Positions 1 to 8,046 of a DNA stretch of 64,000 bases are shown piece after piece. The stretch spans positions 26,994 to 90,993 of the forward strand of contig JBNLBS010000017.1 in assembly GCA_050303415.1 (NCBI GenBank), in the 5' to 3' direction. The notes beneath the pieces are model-generated. The model made no database searches. It saw nothing but the letters and a program-made list of their open reading frames with translations, and was not told where the DNA came from. Positions within the stretch are counted from its first letter, which is position 1; every line of letters starts with the position of its first letter. This stretch comes from JBNLBS01 sp050303415. Its GTDB lineage: Bacteria > Pseudomonadota > Gammaproteobacteria > Methylococcales > Methylomonadaceae. Position numbers and translations under genes: made by a program.

Positions 1-171
1 GATCGCTTCGGGCAATAAGGACGGTCCAAGTCCTCCTTTAAGGGTCATGCCATGACACGCTCCGCAATCATGTTTTAACATGTTGCGGAGTGTGGCTTGT
101 CTTGCTGCTGAAGGCTGATCGGCAAAGGCAACGTTTGCAAATATCATCAGCAGTAATAACAGTTTTCTCAT
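1..171 (-). CDS. c-type cytochrome, partial (cut by window start)
   Basis: The first 57 codons of a small exported c-type cytochrome; the rest lies outside the window. The product begins with a short signal peptide (MRKLLLLLMIFANVAFA) and has one CxxCH haem site, CGACHG, near residue 34, followed by a glycine-rich stretch usual just after the first helix of class I cytochromes. The ATG is nine bases after the stop of the next cytochrome gene upstream, so the two and the cd1-type gene form one minus-strand transcription unit. It is probably a periplasmic electron carrier for the cd1-like protein, in the manner of NirC or NirM, but the partner is inferred from position only. Confidence 0.75.
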   Translation of the reverse strand, partial: MRKLLLLLMIFANVAFADQPSAARQATLRNMLKHDCGACHGMTLKGGLGPSLLPEAI

Positions 172-180
172 GTTCGAATG

Positions 181-489
181 TTATTTCAGTTTGGAATAAT
201 AGGCGGCTATATTGGCAATGTCTTTGTCAGATAAAGAGCCTGCAATATTATTCATAATATCCGAACGACGGGTTTTATCGCGGTACTGTTTTAATGCGCT
301 ACGTAAATAGGCCGAATCGCGTCCGGCCAGCGGCGGAAAAGGTGCGCCGGCTGAGGGCGCTCTAATGCCGTGGCATTGTGAACATACTGCTGCCGCTGCC
401 GCTTTTCCGGCATACAGGCTGGCAGCATTTACGCTGCCGGCCATGGTTAACGTCAAACAAAGAGCCGTTATCAATAGAGTTGATTTCAT
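181..489 (-). CDS. class I c-type cytochrome
   Basis: A 102-residue exported monohaem cytochrome. Residues 1-22 are a signal peptide ending in VNA. The haem site CSQCH is near residue 36, and the C-terminal helix ISDKDIANIAAYY-like pattern (here SLSDKDIANIAAYYS) is the usual end of class I cytochromes; M79 in DIMNNIAG is a plausible axial ligand. The gene lies 11 bases after the cd1-type gene and 9 bases before a second small cytochrome, all on the minus strand. It probably shuttles electrons to or from the cd1-like protein in the periplasm. The family is secure and the exact partner is inferred. Confidence 0.85.
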   Translation of the reverse strand: MKSTLLITALCLTLTMAGSVNAASLYAGKAAAAAVCSQCHGIRAPSAGAPFPPLAGRDSAYLRSALKQYRDKTRRSDIMNNIAGSLSDKDIANIAAYYSKLK

Positions 490-500
490 GCTGAGGCTCC

Positions 501-2060
501 TTAAATATCTTCAGGTGAAAGTCCGCGGGTCATATATTTTACACGGCCGCGAGAAAAGATACCGGCAGGGCTTTCCATTTCTACTGAGCCGACTTGTTTT
601 AAAGAGGTGGAGTCGTAAACCTTAACTTCATCTCCTGCATAACCGGCACTGACATATAAATATTTACCGTCTGCACTGTATTCAGGAAAGTAAGCATGGC
701 CGCCAACATCCAGTGTTTTAACTACTTTGAGTGATTTTTTGTCGATCAACTGAATAGTTCTGGCGCGTCTGTCTTTGGTGATAATATCCACTGCAACATA
801 AGGCGCATTGGCGTGCGCGGCGGGTGACTCGGTACCGCCTGAAACCGGTACTTGTTTGACCACTTCCATTTTGTCCAGATCCCAAACGCTGACCACGGTT
901 TTATCGCAGGTGCCGAAGTTGGTGCCGAAACCTAAGGTACGTCCATCGACTTTAACGGCTGCACCGCCACCGACATGCGGTACGCAACCGGCAGGTAGTT
1001 TTTTAATGATTTTACGGTCAACCAAATCGATCGCAGCGACAATGCTGTCGTCATACGAAGCAATCATCAGTTTACGTCCGGCATGCGTTAAGAACGCATC
1101 ATGTAAATGACGGCCGACATTTTTGATTTTAGTGACCGGGAAGCCTTCTTTTAAGTCAACGACCCAAACCTGACCGGCATTTTCCAGTGCAATGGCGAAA
1201 ATATCATCAATTGGTGTACCAATGACCATGCCTGAGTCGGAAGTTACCATTTTGCCGTCCGGGTCTATACCTTCCAGCTCAAAAGTTTTTAAAGGTTCCA
1301 GAGTATTTGCGTCCAGAATAACGGCATTATGTGGTACGAAAGAACCGGCCATGATGTATTTGCCGTCGCGGGACACGCCCATGCCAGGTCCGTTAAAACC
1401 GGTTTTAACGCTACGCACAGCTTGCATGGAGTATAAATCAACTTTGAAAATTTCCGCAGTATCGGTTTTTACATATGCCCAGCGCGGATTGGTTGGGCTG
1501 AAATCAATGATGTGGGCTGCTGTGCCGGTGGCAACCTCACCGATTTGTTGGTGAGTTTTGCTGTTAATAAAAACGGCTTTGGACCCGTCGCCGCGTCCAT
1601 ATTTACCCCGAGCGGCGACACCGATTACATCGTCCATGCTGTCTATATTATAAGTCGGTTTGTTAGGCAACGTGCTTTCATCACTAACATAGACCTTGAT
1701 CGATTTTTTTATATCGGCCATTGTCCAGCTGGGATTTTCTAATTTTGGTGTGCTTTGTAAATGCTTGACCAGACCGCGAATTTCATCGTCGGATAGGCGG
1801 CCGTAGAACGGGGGCATTAATGTTTCGAAACTGCCGGTCATAATCAAACTGCGTAATGCGGTCGGACTTCTACCTTTTAATGTGTCTGCATTTAACGCAG
1901 GAGCCAGATAGCCGCCGTGGTCAGAACCGTGACAGCTTGCGCAGTTGTCTTGATACAACTGATGTGCATTATCGCTTTTGGCTTGAATGCTTAATGGCAA
2001 TAATGTGGCGGTTAGGCCTGCGAGGATTGATTTGTACAGAAACTTTCGGTTTGTTTTCAT
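501..2060 (-). CDS. nirN: cytochrome cd1-type protein, NirN-like (dihydro-haem d1 dehydrogenase or NirS relative)
   Basis: A 519-residue periplasmic protein with a signal peptide (residues 1-28), a cytochrome c domain with CASCH at 40-44 and a methionine in LMPPF, and then an eight-bladed cytochrome d1 propeller (about 120-519). Candidate d1 ligands are H183 (AAHIIDF), H320 (HLHDAF) and H362 (PHVGGGA), matching the proximal and distal histidine positions of NirS and NirN. The C-terminal ESPAGIF pattern favours NirN, which makes haem d1 from dihydro-haem d1, over nitrite reductase NirS. No other nir gene is in view, so the role is not settled. The ATG at 2060 follows a GGAG ribosome site; an in-frame TTG at 2090 lacks one and would spoil the signal peptide. 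Two small cytochrome genes follow. Confidence 0.75.
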   Translation of the reverse strand: MKTNRKFLYKSILAGLTATLLPLSIQAKSDNAHQLYQDNCASCHGSDHGGYLAPALNADTLKGRSPTALRSLIMTGSFETLMPPFYGRLSDDEIRGLVKHLQSTPKLENPSWTMADIKKSIKVYVSDESTLPNKPTYNIDSMDDVIGVAARGKYGRGDGSKAVFINSKTHQQIGEVATGTAAHIIDFSPTNPRWAYVKTDTAEIFKVDLYSMQAVRSVKTGFNGPGMGVSRDGKYIMAGSFVPHNAVILDANTLEPLKTFELEGIDPDGKMVTSDSGMVIGTPIDDIFAIALENAGQVWVVDLKEGFPVTKIKNVGRHLHDAFLTHAGRKLMIASYDDSIVAAIDLVDRKIIKKLPAGCVPHVGGGAAVKVDGRTLGFGTNFGTCDKTVVSVWDLDKMEVVKQVPVSGGTESPAAHANAPYVAVDIITKDRRARTIQLIDKKSLKVVKTLDVGGHAYFPEYSADGKYLYVSAGYAGDEVKVYDSTSLKQVGSVEMESPAGIFSRGRVKYMTRGLSPEDI

Positions 2061-2403
2061 TGTTGTTAGCTCCAGGTAGTGTCGAATCAATATTAATAGC
2101 TTGAAGGGTAAAATTCAAGTCGGATTGTAATTATAAGTGGCTATCTCTTAATTGATTAATTTACCGGTCTATTATGAAGCTTGTGACTACAGAAATAAAT
2201 TATTGTTGAAAAATAAATTTTCTTTATTGGTCCGCTAAAGAAGTTCTGTAGCTTGTATCTGTGAGAGATCTTAAGCATGCTGACCTATGTAAGTTAGTCA
2301 GTAGTAACTTAATACCTAGTCAGACGGATTATTTTTTTGCATTTTGTCAGAGATGACAGATATCCCTTTTTTAAAATGTTCGGGGAAATGGCGCAAATCC
2401 CGA

Positions 2404-2440
2404 TTGCTTTTTATCTGAATATAAATATACTTATACGTAT
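2404..2440 (+). promoter_or_regulatory. probable ars promoter with ArsR operator
   Basis: TTGCTT at 2404-2409 and TATACT at 2426-2431 are 16 bases apart and fit a sigma-70 promoter. The perfect 8-base palindrome ATACGTAT at 2433-2440 lies at the expected transcription start and is surrounded by alternating A/T sequence like that under ArsR/SmtB repressors. Its place between the -10 element and the arsR start codon suggests an autoregulatory operator. The assignment rests on pattern and position only. Confidence 0.45.
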
Positions 2441-2465
2441 TTCCATATATACTAAGGTGCTTACT

Positions 2466-2795
2466 GTGCTACCGGAAAGTTTTTATAAATGCTTGGCAGA
2501 CGAAACGCGGTTACGTTGTCTTGCTTTAATGGTTTCGAAAGGAGAGCTTTGTGTATGCGAGTTGACGCAGGCGCTGGATTTATCGCAACCGAAAATTTCG
2601 CGACATCTGGCGCAGTTAAGGCAAACCGGCGTGCTGTTGGATTGCCGGAAAGGACAGTGGGTGTATTACGCGATTAATCCTGAATTGCCCGGTTGGGCTG
2701 TGCAGGCATTATCTGCGGTATTGGAAGCGCTTAAGGAAAGTGGGCAATGGCAGCTGGATAATGCGCGTTTAACGGATATTAAGCAGTGCGAATAA
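2466..2795 (+). CDS. arsR: ArsR-family arsenite-responsive repressor
   Basis: A 109-residue ArsR/SmtB winged-helix repressor of the ars operon. The metalloid-binding ELCVCEL motif is at residues 27-33, with C29 and C31 as As(III) ligands, at the start of the recognition region (QPKISRHL, 41-48); the beta wing follows (GQWVYYAI). I chose GTG 2466 because AAGG lies eight bases upstream, the product then has normal family length and begins at the conserved helix, and a promoter-like sequence lies just before it. The longer frame from TTG 2337 would put 43 unrelated residues in front and start upstream of that promoter. It is followed by arsC and acr3 and should be released from its operator by arsenite or antimonite. 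Confidence 0.88.
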   Translation: MLPESFYKCLADETRLRCLALMVSKGELCVCELTQALDLSQPKISRHLAQLRQTGVLLDCRKGQWVYYAINPELPGWAVQALSAVLEALKESGQWQLDNARLTDIKQCE

Positions 2796-2820
2796 ATTTT
2801 ATGACTGAAAAGGTAAGGTA

Positions 2821-3300
2821 ATGAAAAATATTTTAGTGGTGTGCACCGGTAATTCATGTCGGAGTGTGATGGGCGAGGCGCTTTTAAATAGTTTGGGTGC
2901 GGGGCGTATTAGAGCATTTTCAGCCGGTAGTTCGCCGATCGGCCGTATTAATCAGGGAGCGCTTGCTACCTTGGCGCGTCATGGTTTGCCAACCGAGGGT
3001 TATAAGAGTCAGTCTTGGGATGAATTTGCCGACAAGGCGATTGATATAGCTATTACAGTCTGTGATAACGCGGCAGGTGAAGTCTGTCCGGTTTATTTTA
3101 ACAGTCTTGTTCGCGCGCACTGGGGAGTGTTCGATCCAGGGCATCTTAAAGGTACTGAGGAAGAGATTATTGCCGCGTTTGATCAGACATTTAATCTATT
3201 GAAAAAACGCGTTGAGGAAATGTTGTTATTGCCTTTGGAGGAGATGGATGTAGAAGAGTTGACTGAGCAATTGAATAGAATAGGACAAATAGGCGCTTGA
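2821..3300 (+). CDS. arsC: arsenate reductase, thioredoxin-coupled (LMW-PTPase fold)
   Basis: A 159-residue arsenate reductase of the low-molecular-weight tyrosine phosphatase family. The P-loop CTGNSCR gives nucleophile C8 and R14 (CX5R); C81 and C89 in ITVCDNAAGEVC are the resolving pair, spaced as in the Staphylococcus pI258 enzyme (C10, C82, C89), and D105 in WGVFDP is the general acid. It reduces arsenate to arsenite in the cytoplasm using thioredoxin. The gene lies between arsR and acr3, with one base separating its stop from the acr3 ATG, so reduction and export are co-expressed. The last 30 residues form an acidic helix. Confidence 0.92.
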   Translation: MKNILVVCTGNSCRSVMGEALLNSLGAGRIRAFSAGSSPIGRINQGALATLARHGLPTEGYKSQSWDEFADKAIDIAITVCDNAAGEVCPVYFNSLVRAHWGVFDPGHLKGTEEEIIAAFDQTFNLLKKRVEEMLLLPLEEMDVEELTEQLNRIGQIGA

Positions 3301-3301
3301 T

Positions 3302-4465
3302 ATGTCTGGAAATAAACATGATATAGGTTTTTTTGAGCGTTATTTAACGCTGTGGGTTTTGTTGTGTATTGTTGTGGGTATTTCCCTGGGTGCTTTAATG
3401 CCCAATGTGGCGAAAACCTTTGACGCGATGAGTGTTAGTGTGAATGGCGCACCCATAGTCTCTATTCCGATTGCTATTTGCCTGTTTTTCATGATGTACC
3501 CGATTATGGTGAAAATAGATTTTGCCGAAGTGGTCAAGGCGGGCAAAAGCATTAAGCCGGTCGGTTTAACACTGGTGGTCAATTGGGCGATTAAGCCGTT
3601 CAGTATGTATGCCATTGCTTATGTCTTTTTGGGGTTATTGTTTAAAGAGTTTATTGGTGTAGCGGCGCTGGATTATATAAAAATGCCGTTTAGCCTGGAT
3701 TTGCCTGTCGGTGCTGAATATGGCTCCGGCTCCGTGGTGATGCATGACGGGGTAAAAATGCTGGCGGTACCGTTATGGCGAAGCTATCTGGCGGGCTGTA
3801 TTCTATTGGGGATTGCACCTTGTACGGCTATGGTATTGGTTTGGGGTTATCTGGCAAAAGGTAATGATGGACATACACTGGTAATGGTGGCGATTAATTC
3901 ATTAATGATGTTGCTGTTGTTCGGTGTCATTGGCGGATTTTTGCTGGGGGTTGGTCAGCTGCCGGTTCCTTGGCAGGCTTTATTGTTATCTATCGGAGTG
4001 TATGTGGCATTACCCTTGGTGGCAGGTATTTTTTCCAGAAAATGGATTATAGCCAGTAAAGGTCAGCAATGGTTTGATGAAAAGTTTCTGCAGTTTTTAA
4101 CGCCGATCACCATTTTTTCGTTATTAACTACACTGGTATTGCTGTTTGCCTTTAAAGGTGAGGTGATTGTACAGAATCCAATGACCATTATATGGATAGC
4201 AGTTCCATTGTTCATTCAAACGGTTGTTATTTTTATGCTGACGTATGGATGTGCCAAAGCAATGGGTTTGGCTTATGAGGATGCAGCGCCGTCGGCTATG
4301 ATTGGTGCGTCCAATCACTTTGAGGTGGCAATAGCCACTGCTGTTATGTTGTATGGATTGAGTTCGGGGGCGGCTCTGGCAACAGTGGTTGGTGTGTTGA
4401 TTGAGGTGCCATTAATGTTGGCGATAGTGGGTTTTTGTAAAAAAACCAAGGCTTGGTTTGTTTGA
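3302..4465 (+). CDS. acr3: arsenite efflux permease, ACR3 family
   Basis: A 387-residue inner-membrane carrier with about ten hydrophobic helices, the size usual for ACR3. Key family residues are present: C174 in GIAPCTAMVLVW and E341 in SNHFEVAIA, which correspond to the essential cysteine and glutamate of characterised ACR3 proteins. It exports As(III), and perhaps Sb(III), using the proton motive force. It starts one base after arsC and is the last gene of the operon; a strong terminator follows within 25 bases. The region near residues 114-160 is somewhat longer than in short ACR3 members, which is common in bacterial ACR3(1)-type proteins. Confidence 0.93.
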   Translation: MSGNKHDIGFFERYLTLWVLLCIVVGISLGALMPNVAKTFDAMSVSVNGAPIVSIPIAICLFFMMYPIMVKIDFAEVVKAGKSIKPVGLTLVVNWAIKPFSMYAIAYVFLGLLFKEFIGVAALDYIKMPFSLDLPVGAEYGSGSVVMHDGVKMLAVPLWRSYLAGCILLGIAPCTAMVLVWGYLAKGNDGHTLVMVAINSLMMLLLFGVIGGFLLGVGQLPVPWQALLLSIGVYVALPLVAGIFSRKWIIASKGQQWFDEKFLQFLTPITIFSLLTTLVLLFAFKGEVIVQNPMTIIWIAVPLFIQTVVIFMLTYGCAKAMGLAYEDAAPSAMIGASNHFEVAIATAVMLYGLSSGAALATVVGVLIEVPLMLAIVGFCKKTKAWFV

Positions 4466-4486
4466 TTGCCAGATAAGTTTCAGGCA

Positions 4487-4526
4487 TAAAAAAACCCCCG
4501 GTACCTAAGGTAGCGGGGGTTTTTTG
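4487..4526. terminator. bidirectional intrinsic terminator
   Basis: The stem pairs 4495-4505 with 4509-4519 (CCCCCG pairs with CGGGGG, one mismatch, then TACC with GGTA) around a TAA loop. An A-tract at 4487-4494 and a T-tract at 4520-4525 flank it, so it can end transcripts from both sides. It separates acr3 (plus) from the small gene at 4544-4705 (minus). Confidence 0.9.
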
Positions 4527-4543
4527 TGCTTAGTCTAAATAGA

Positions 4544-4705
4544 TTATTTAGATTCGCCGCGAATTTCAGATTTCAATTCGTCGTAAGCACCAGTGCTTAA
4601 ATGCTCAGTTTCTCTGCCTTTCAGCATGATAACTAAGATTACGGTCGCAACGATTAGACCGCCAATGTACAACCAAAAATTGTCTTTTTCTTGTTCTTCA
4701 GCCAT
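4544..4705 (-). CDS. small single-helix membrane protein (53 aa)
   Basis: A 53-residue open frame (MAEEQEKDNFWLYIGG... to ...SEIRGESK) with a strong ribosome site AGAGGAT seven to eight bases before the ATG. An acidic N-terminus (1-8) precedes one hydrophobic helix at about 10-28, then a charged cytoplasm-like tail. The gene has its own terminator shared with acr3 and about 350 bases of upstream DNA, so it is probably a monocistronic, well-expressed gene. I do not recognise the family. The membrane helix, translation signal and terminator support a real gene; function is unknown. Confidence 0.7.
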   Translation of the reverse strand: MAEEQEKDNFWLYIGGLIVATVILVIMLKGRETEHLSTGAYDELKSEIRGESK

Positions 4706-5058
4706 TTTAAAATCCTCTTGTTATTGTAATAGTTAATTTTTCTTCCCCTCTCCTCAAAGGGGTTAACTTTTTTGCCGTTAAGCGAAAAAGCTATTGTCGA
4801 TAAATGATGTTTTTAAACGACGGGGATATTTTTATCACGACAAAAGGTGTTGTGTCAAAACTAAAAGTAAAAAAAAATAAGCCGGATACTTTTAAAGTCG
4901 ACAGTTTGACCTAATAATCTTTTTTAATCAGTCTGTTGCGAAATGCACGAGCGTGTAAATTTTTTTTGAGGCTCAGGTGATAATTGTAGAATTATTGTTA
5001 ACGGATTGGTCATATTGTGATTGGCAAATCCAAAGTGCAAAGAGGGGCGTTTTGTTTT
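4706..5058. other. intergenic region between two minus-strand genes
   Basis: There is no convincing gene here. It should hold the promoter of the 53-residue gene and the end of the hydroxylase transcript. A short inverted repeat, CCCCT with AGGGG (about 4745-4762), is visible, but no T-tract places it clearly as a terminator. Confidence 0.4.
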
Positions 5059-5850
5059 TTAACGTGGTTTAAGTCTTTTAAAAGGCTGAATCAGCAAACT
5101 AATAAAGTTCACGCTGTCAATTGTTCGGTATAAAGGCAGGCCCAGAGTAATTTTTTTCTGGCTTTCTGTTGCAGCCGATAGATAGGTTTTGAGGAATCTG
5201 TCCCAGATGGAAATGGAAAAACCATAGTTACTGTCAGTTTCACTGCGAATAATGGAGTGATGAATGCGGTGCATATTTGGCGTAACAATCAGCCAGCGTA
5301 ATTTTTGATCGATATTTTTCGGAATATAAATATTACTGTGATTGAATGTCGCTGCTGCATTCAAAATGATTTCAAAGCTGATAACGGCAGTCAGCGGTGC
5401 GCCTAGTAACAATATACAACATGACTTGTATAACATGGATAATATGATTTCAATAGGATGGAAGCGAATGGCGGTGCTGGCATCAACTTCCAGATCGCTA
5501 TGATGCACCTGATGGAAGCGCCATAAAAAAGTCCATTTATGAGAAATGACATGCTGACAATAGATGGCAAAATCCAGGGTTATTACACTGAGTGTAATGG
5601 CCAGGTAGGCGGGGATTTCAAATTGATTAAACAGCCCCCAGCTGTTTTGACTGGCCAATACTGCGCTTATTAATGCCAGGCTGCCAAAACTGGCGCGCAT
5701 AATCAGCATGTTGAGGCCGGCAAGGCCAAGATTGATAGGCCAGCGTTGTTTTCGCGTCAAAGCGGGCTGCCTGATAGGATTTAAATATTCCCAAGTAATC
5801 ATGATGAGAAATGTACCGATAGCTATGATAAAGCGAATTAATGATTCCAA
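5059..5850 (-). CDS. sterol desaturase/fatty acid hydroxylase superfamily membrane protein
   Basis: A 263-residue integral membrane di-iron enzyme. Histidine clusters typical of the superfamily are visible: HVISH (H100, H104), HQVHH (H113, H116, H117), H171 in FNHSN and HRIHH (H194, H197, H198). Four or more hydrophobic segments surround them. Such enzymes hydroxylate or desaturate lipid or sterol chains with O2. The ATG overlaps the end of the glycosyltransferase gene by 13 bases and the arsS gene lies before that, so the three are one operon. This suggests the substrate may be a lipid linked to arsenosugar metabolism, but that link is inference from gene order. Confidence 0.85.
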   Translation of the reverse strand: MESLIRFIIAIGTFLIMITWEYLNPIRQPALTRKQRWPINLGLAGLNMLIMRASFGSLALISAVLASQNSWGLFNQFEIPAYLAITLSVITLDFAIYCQHVISHKWTFLWRFHQVHHSDLEVDASTAIRFHPIEIILSMLYKSCCILLLGAPLTAVISFEIILNAAATFNHSNIYIPKNIDQKLRWLIVTPNMHRIHHSIIRSETDSNYGFSISIWDRFLKTYLSAATESQKKITLGLPLYRTIDSVNFISLLIQPFKRLKPR

Positions 5851-6527
5851 AATTGGCCTCGATAATAGAGTTGGGCGAGCTTGTCAGGATGTGATCCAAA
5901 ATAATAGCGTAAGCGCAAGCTCCACATTAAAAGGATAGTCTTAATAAGACCGAACTGCTCCCAGCGGCGTGCCGAACTACGTACTTTTGCCTCTAAACAG
6001 GCCGGAGGGCTATATAGTTTGAGCATACTGCTGAGTGCTATATCTTCCATCAAAGCAATGGCCGGGTAATGCCCGACTGTATTAAACAAGGCTTTAGTGA
6101 CAAAAATTACCTGGTCGCCTGTGGCTATTCCTGTCCATTTTGATCGGCAATTCATCAGTAGCGCAATGACTTTAAGCAGGGGTGAGCGACCTTCCAGTTC
6201 TATATTGAAACGTCCCCAGAGCTTATTCCGGGTTAGAGACGATTGAATCAAGGATAAAGCGTTCTCAGGTAAAAAAGTGTCGGCATGCATGAAGATAAGA
6301 ATATCGCCACGTGCATGACTTGCACCCCGGTTCATCTGGATTGCTCTGCCTTGCGAACAATTTATTATACGGTCAACCAAAGGAGTGGCGAGTGTTATGG
6401 TGTTGTCCGCGCTGCCGCCGTCAGCAAGAATCAGTTCACTTTGCTGCCTTAAAGGTTGTAATGCAATAAGGAAGTTTTCTATGCCTTCCTGCTCGTTCAA
6501 GGTCGGAATAATTATGGAAAATTGCAT
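5838..6527 (-). CDS. GT2 glycosyltransferase, TIGR04283 (arsenosugar-associated) type
   Basis: A 229-residue family 2 glycosyltransferase. The nucleotide-sugar site shows IIIPTLNE at the N-terminus, ADGGSADNT near residue 35 and the metal-binding MHADTF near residue 80; the C-terminal half has MEDIALS and a hydrophobic stretch (KTILLMWSLRL). This shape, and its place 12 bases after arsS, match the TIGR04283 group that commonly accompanies arsenosugar radical SAM genes. It would transfer a sugar, perhaps to build or extend an arsenic-containing riboside. The donor and acceptor cannot be read from the sequence. It overlaps the downstream hydroxylase gene by 13 bases. Confidence 0.85.
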   Translation of the reverse strand: MQFSIIIPTLNEQEGIENFLIALQPLRQQSELILADGGSADNTITLATPLVDRIINCSQGRAIQMNRGASHARGDILIFMHADTFLPENALSLIQSSLTRNKLWGRFNIELEGRSPLLKVIALLMNCRSKWTGIATGDQVIFVTKALFNTVGHYPAIALMEDIALSSMLKLYSPPACLEAKVRSSARRWEQFGLIKTILLMWSLRLRYYFGSHPDKLAQLYYRGQFWNH

Positions 6528-6539
6528 GGTTTATTATGG

Positions 6540-7499
6540 CTATAACGCACCGCTGCAACTGCTACCCTGGCCTGCGGTACATGCATAACAATGTTGGCCG
6601 GTAAGTATCTGATGTTGTGTTAATGTGGCGCTATTAAGTTTGCTTAGATGCAGTCTGTCTGATTGGGGAATATTTAACGGAAAATCCAGCATTTGATTAA
6701 AGTCGCAATCATAGACATAGCCTTGCCAGTCTATGCTGATGGTATTACGACACATAATGTGTTCCAGGTTTTCTGTCTTGAAGTTGTCTTTAAGTAGTTG
6801 CAAATAAGAATAAATTTGACCGTTGCCGATTAACTGGCTGCCAAAACGTTTAATGGGCAAATTGGTGATAGTAAACAGCTGGTTAAAAACAATATCGTAG
6901 TTTTGTTTTAAAAAATCTTTATACGCTGTTTCCAGTGTTTTTTGTTCCGGGGGAAGTGTCGGGCCTTGCGGGTTAAAGACTAAATTAAGCCGTAAGTCGG
7001 TATCTTGACGGCCGTAACCCAGCTGGTTGAGTTGTTTTAACGCAGAAATGCTGCTGGAAAATGTGCCTTTACCACGTTGTGCATCAACATTTTCTTCCAG
7101 GTAGCAGGGCAGAGAAGCAACAATTTCTACTTGATGTTGAGCGAGGAATTCTGCCAGATCGTGATAACCATCCTCTTCCAGAATAACCAGGTTACAACGG
7201 TCAATCACCTTAACACCTATTGATCTGACCTGTTCAACCAGAAACCTGAAGTGAGGATTCATCTCAGGGGCGCCGCCGGTTAAGTCTAAGGTTTGTATCT
7301 TTTCTTTACGAATAAACTCAATAACCTGCTCAATATTATCCATAGACATTAATTCCGTGCGCTTAGGGCTGGCATTTACATGGCAATGCACGCAGCTTAA
7401 GTTACATAGGTAGCCTAAGTTGACCTGAACAATTTCTACAGATTTTCGAAAAACCTTGGGAAAGTCAGAAGGAATAAGAAATGGACGGGTGTCATGCAT
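6540..7499 (-). CDS. arsS: arsenosugar biosynthesis radical SAM protein ArsS
   Basis: A 319-residue radical SAM enzyme. The 4Fe-4S cluster motif CNLSCVHC gives C32, C36 and C39; DLTGGAPEMNP is the GGE-like SAM-binding strand. The C-terminus carries the family signature HCYACTAGQGSSC (C304, C307, C315), in which some relatives have selenocysteine; here the positions are cysteine. This matches the ArsS family (TIGR04167), proposed to join the SAM-derived 5'-deoxyadenosyl group to methylated arsenic. It is the first gene of a three-gene minus-strand operon. An ArsM methyltransferase, expected to supply the substrate, is not in the window. Confidence 0.9.
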   Translation of the reverse strand: MHDTRPFLIPSDFPKVFRKSVEIVQVNLGYLCNLSCVHCHVNASPKRTELMSMDNIEQVIEFIRKEKIQTLDLTGGAPEMNPHFRFLVEQVRSIGVKVIDRCNLVILEEDGYHDLAEFLAQHQVEIVASLPCYLEENVDAQRGKGTFSSSISALKQLNQLGYGRQDTDLRLNLVFNPQGPTLPPEQKTLETAYKDFLKQNYDIVFNQLFTITNLPIKRFGSQLIGNGQIYSYLQLLKDNFKTENLEHIMCRNTISIDWQGYVYDCDFNQMLDFPLNIPQSDRLHLSKLNSATLTQHQILTGQHCYACTAGQGSSCSGAL

Positions 7500-7700
7500 A
7501 ATTAAAATTACAGTTATGAGTAATATATAGTCGGTTTATTTGATAAATTATTACAAAAATATATTAGAAATGTAGCTTATTTTAGATAAATAATTGTTTT
7601 AAAAAAGATCATTTAACTTCGAAATGCCTTCTTGGATGATGTTGTCGAGCTTAAGTCGTATATTCAGAAAGCATCTTTTTTAAAAAAGCAAAAAAAGAGC

Positions 7701-7728
7701 TTGGCTTAAATGAATTTATAGTTATAAT
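7701..7728 (+). promoter_or_regulatory. sigma-70 promoter of tRNA-Leu
   Basis: TTGGCT at 7701-7706 and a perfect TATAAT at 7723-7728 are separated by 16 bases. The expected start, near 7735, lies about 20 bases before the tRNA. Confidence 0.7.
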
Positions 7729-7754
7729 GTACAGCTCAATGAGACACACGATTA

Positions 7755-7841
7755 GCCTCGGTGGCGAAATTGGTAGACGCACGGGACTTAAAATCCCGCG
7801 CCTTCACGGGCGTGCCGGTTCGATTCCGGCCTGAGGCACCA
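7755..7841 (+). tRNA. tRNA-Leu (anticodon TAA)
   Basis: The 87-base gene folds as a class II tRNA. Its acceptor stem GCCTCGG pairs with CTGAGGC (one G-U), the anticodon arm is CGGGA-CTTAAAA-TCCCG with anticodon TAA, the long variable arm is typical of leucine, the T arm contains GGTTCGATTCC, and CCA is encoded at 7839-7841. It reads UUA codons, which are common in this AT-leaning genome. Confidence 0.97.
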
Positions 7842-7852
7842 TACGAATTTAA

Positions 7853-7887
7853 AGAGCTGTAGCAATTTTTGCTACAGCTCTTTTTTT
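7853..7887 (+). terminator. intrinsic terminator after tRNA-Leu
   Basis: A perfect 13-pair stem (7853-7865 with 7869-7881, AGAGCTGTAGCAA and its complement) with a three-base loop is followed by a run of seven T at 7881-7887. It lies 12 bases after the tRNA. Confidence 0.95.
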
Positions 7888-8046
7888 AAATTTATGGGCA
7901 CAGTTCTATAGCAAAAACACAGCTATTTAGTTGCTGCGCTATCATTTTGATTTTTTGCAAGCGCTTTGCATTAAAGTATTCGACTCAATCAAAACCAGCA
8001 CCTTACCCAAAAATGTCCGTTATTTAGAGCGGCAGGCAATCGTAGC

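Noticed and set aside
2337..2465. N-terminal extension of ArsR from TTG 2337
   Set aside because: It precedes the likely promoter and adds residues foreign to the family; GTG 2466 has a proper ribosome site.
7500..7700. Possible small RNA or regulator before the tRNA
   Set aside because: Only AT-rich sequence with no hairpin or frame; read as the arsS promoter region.
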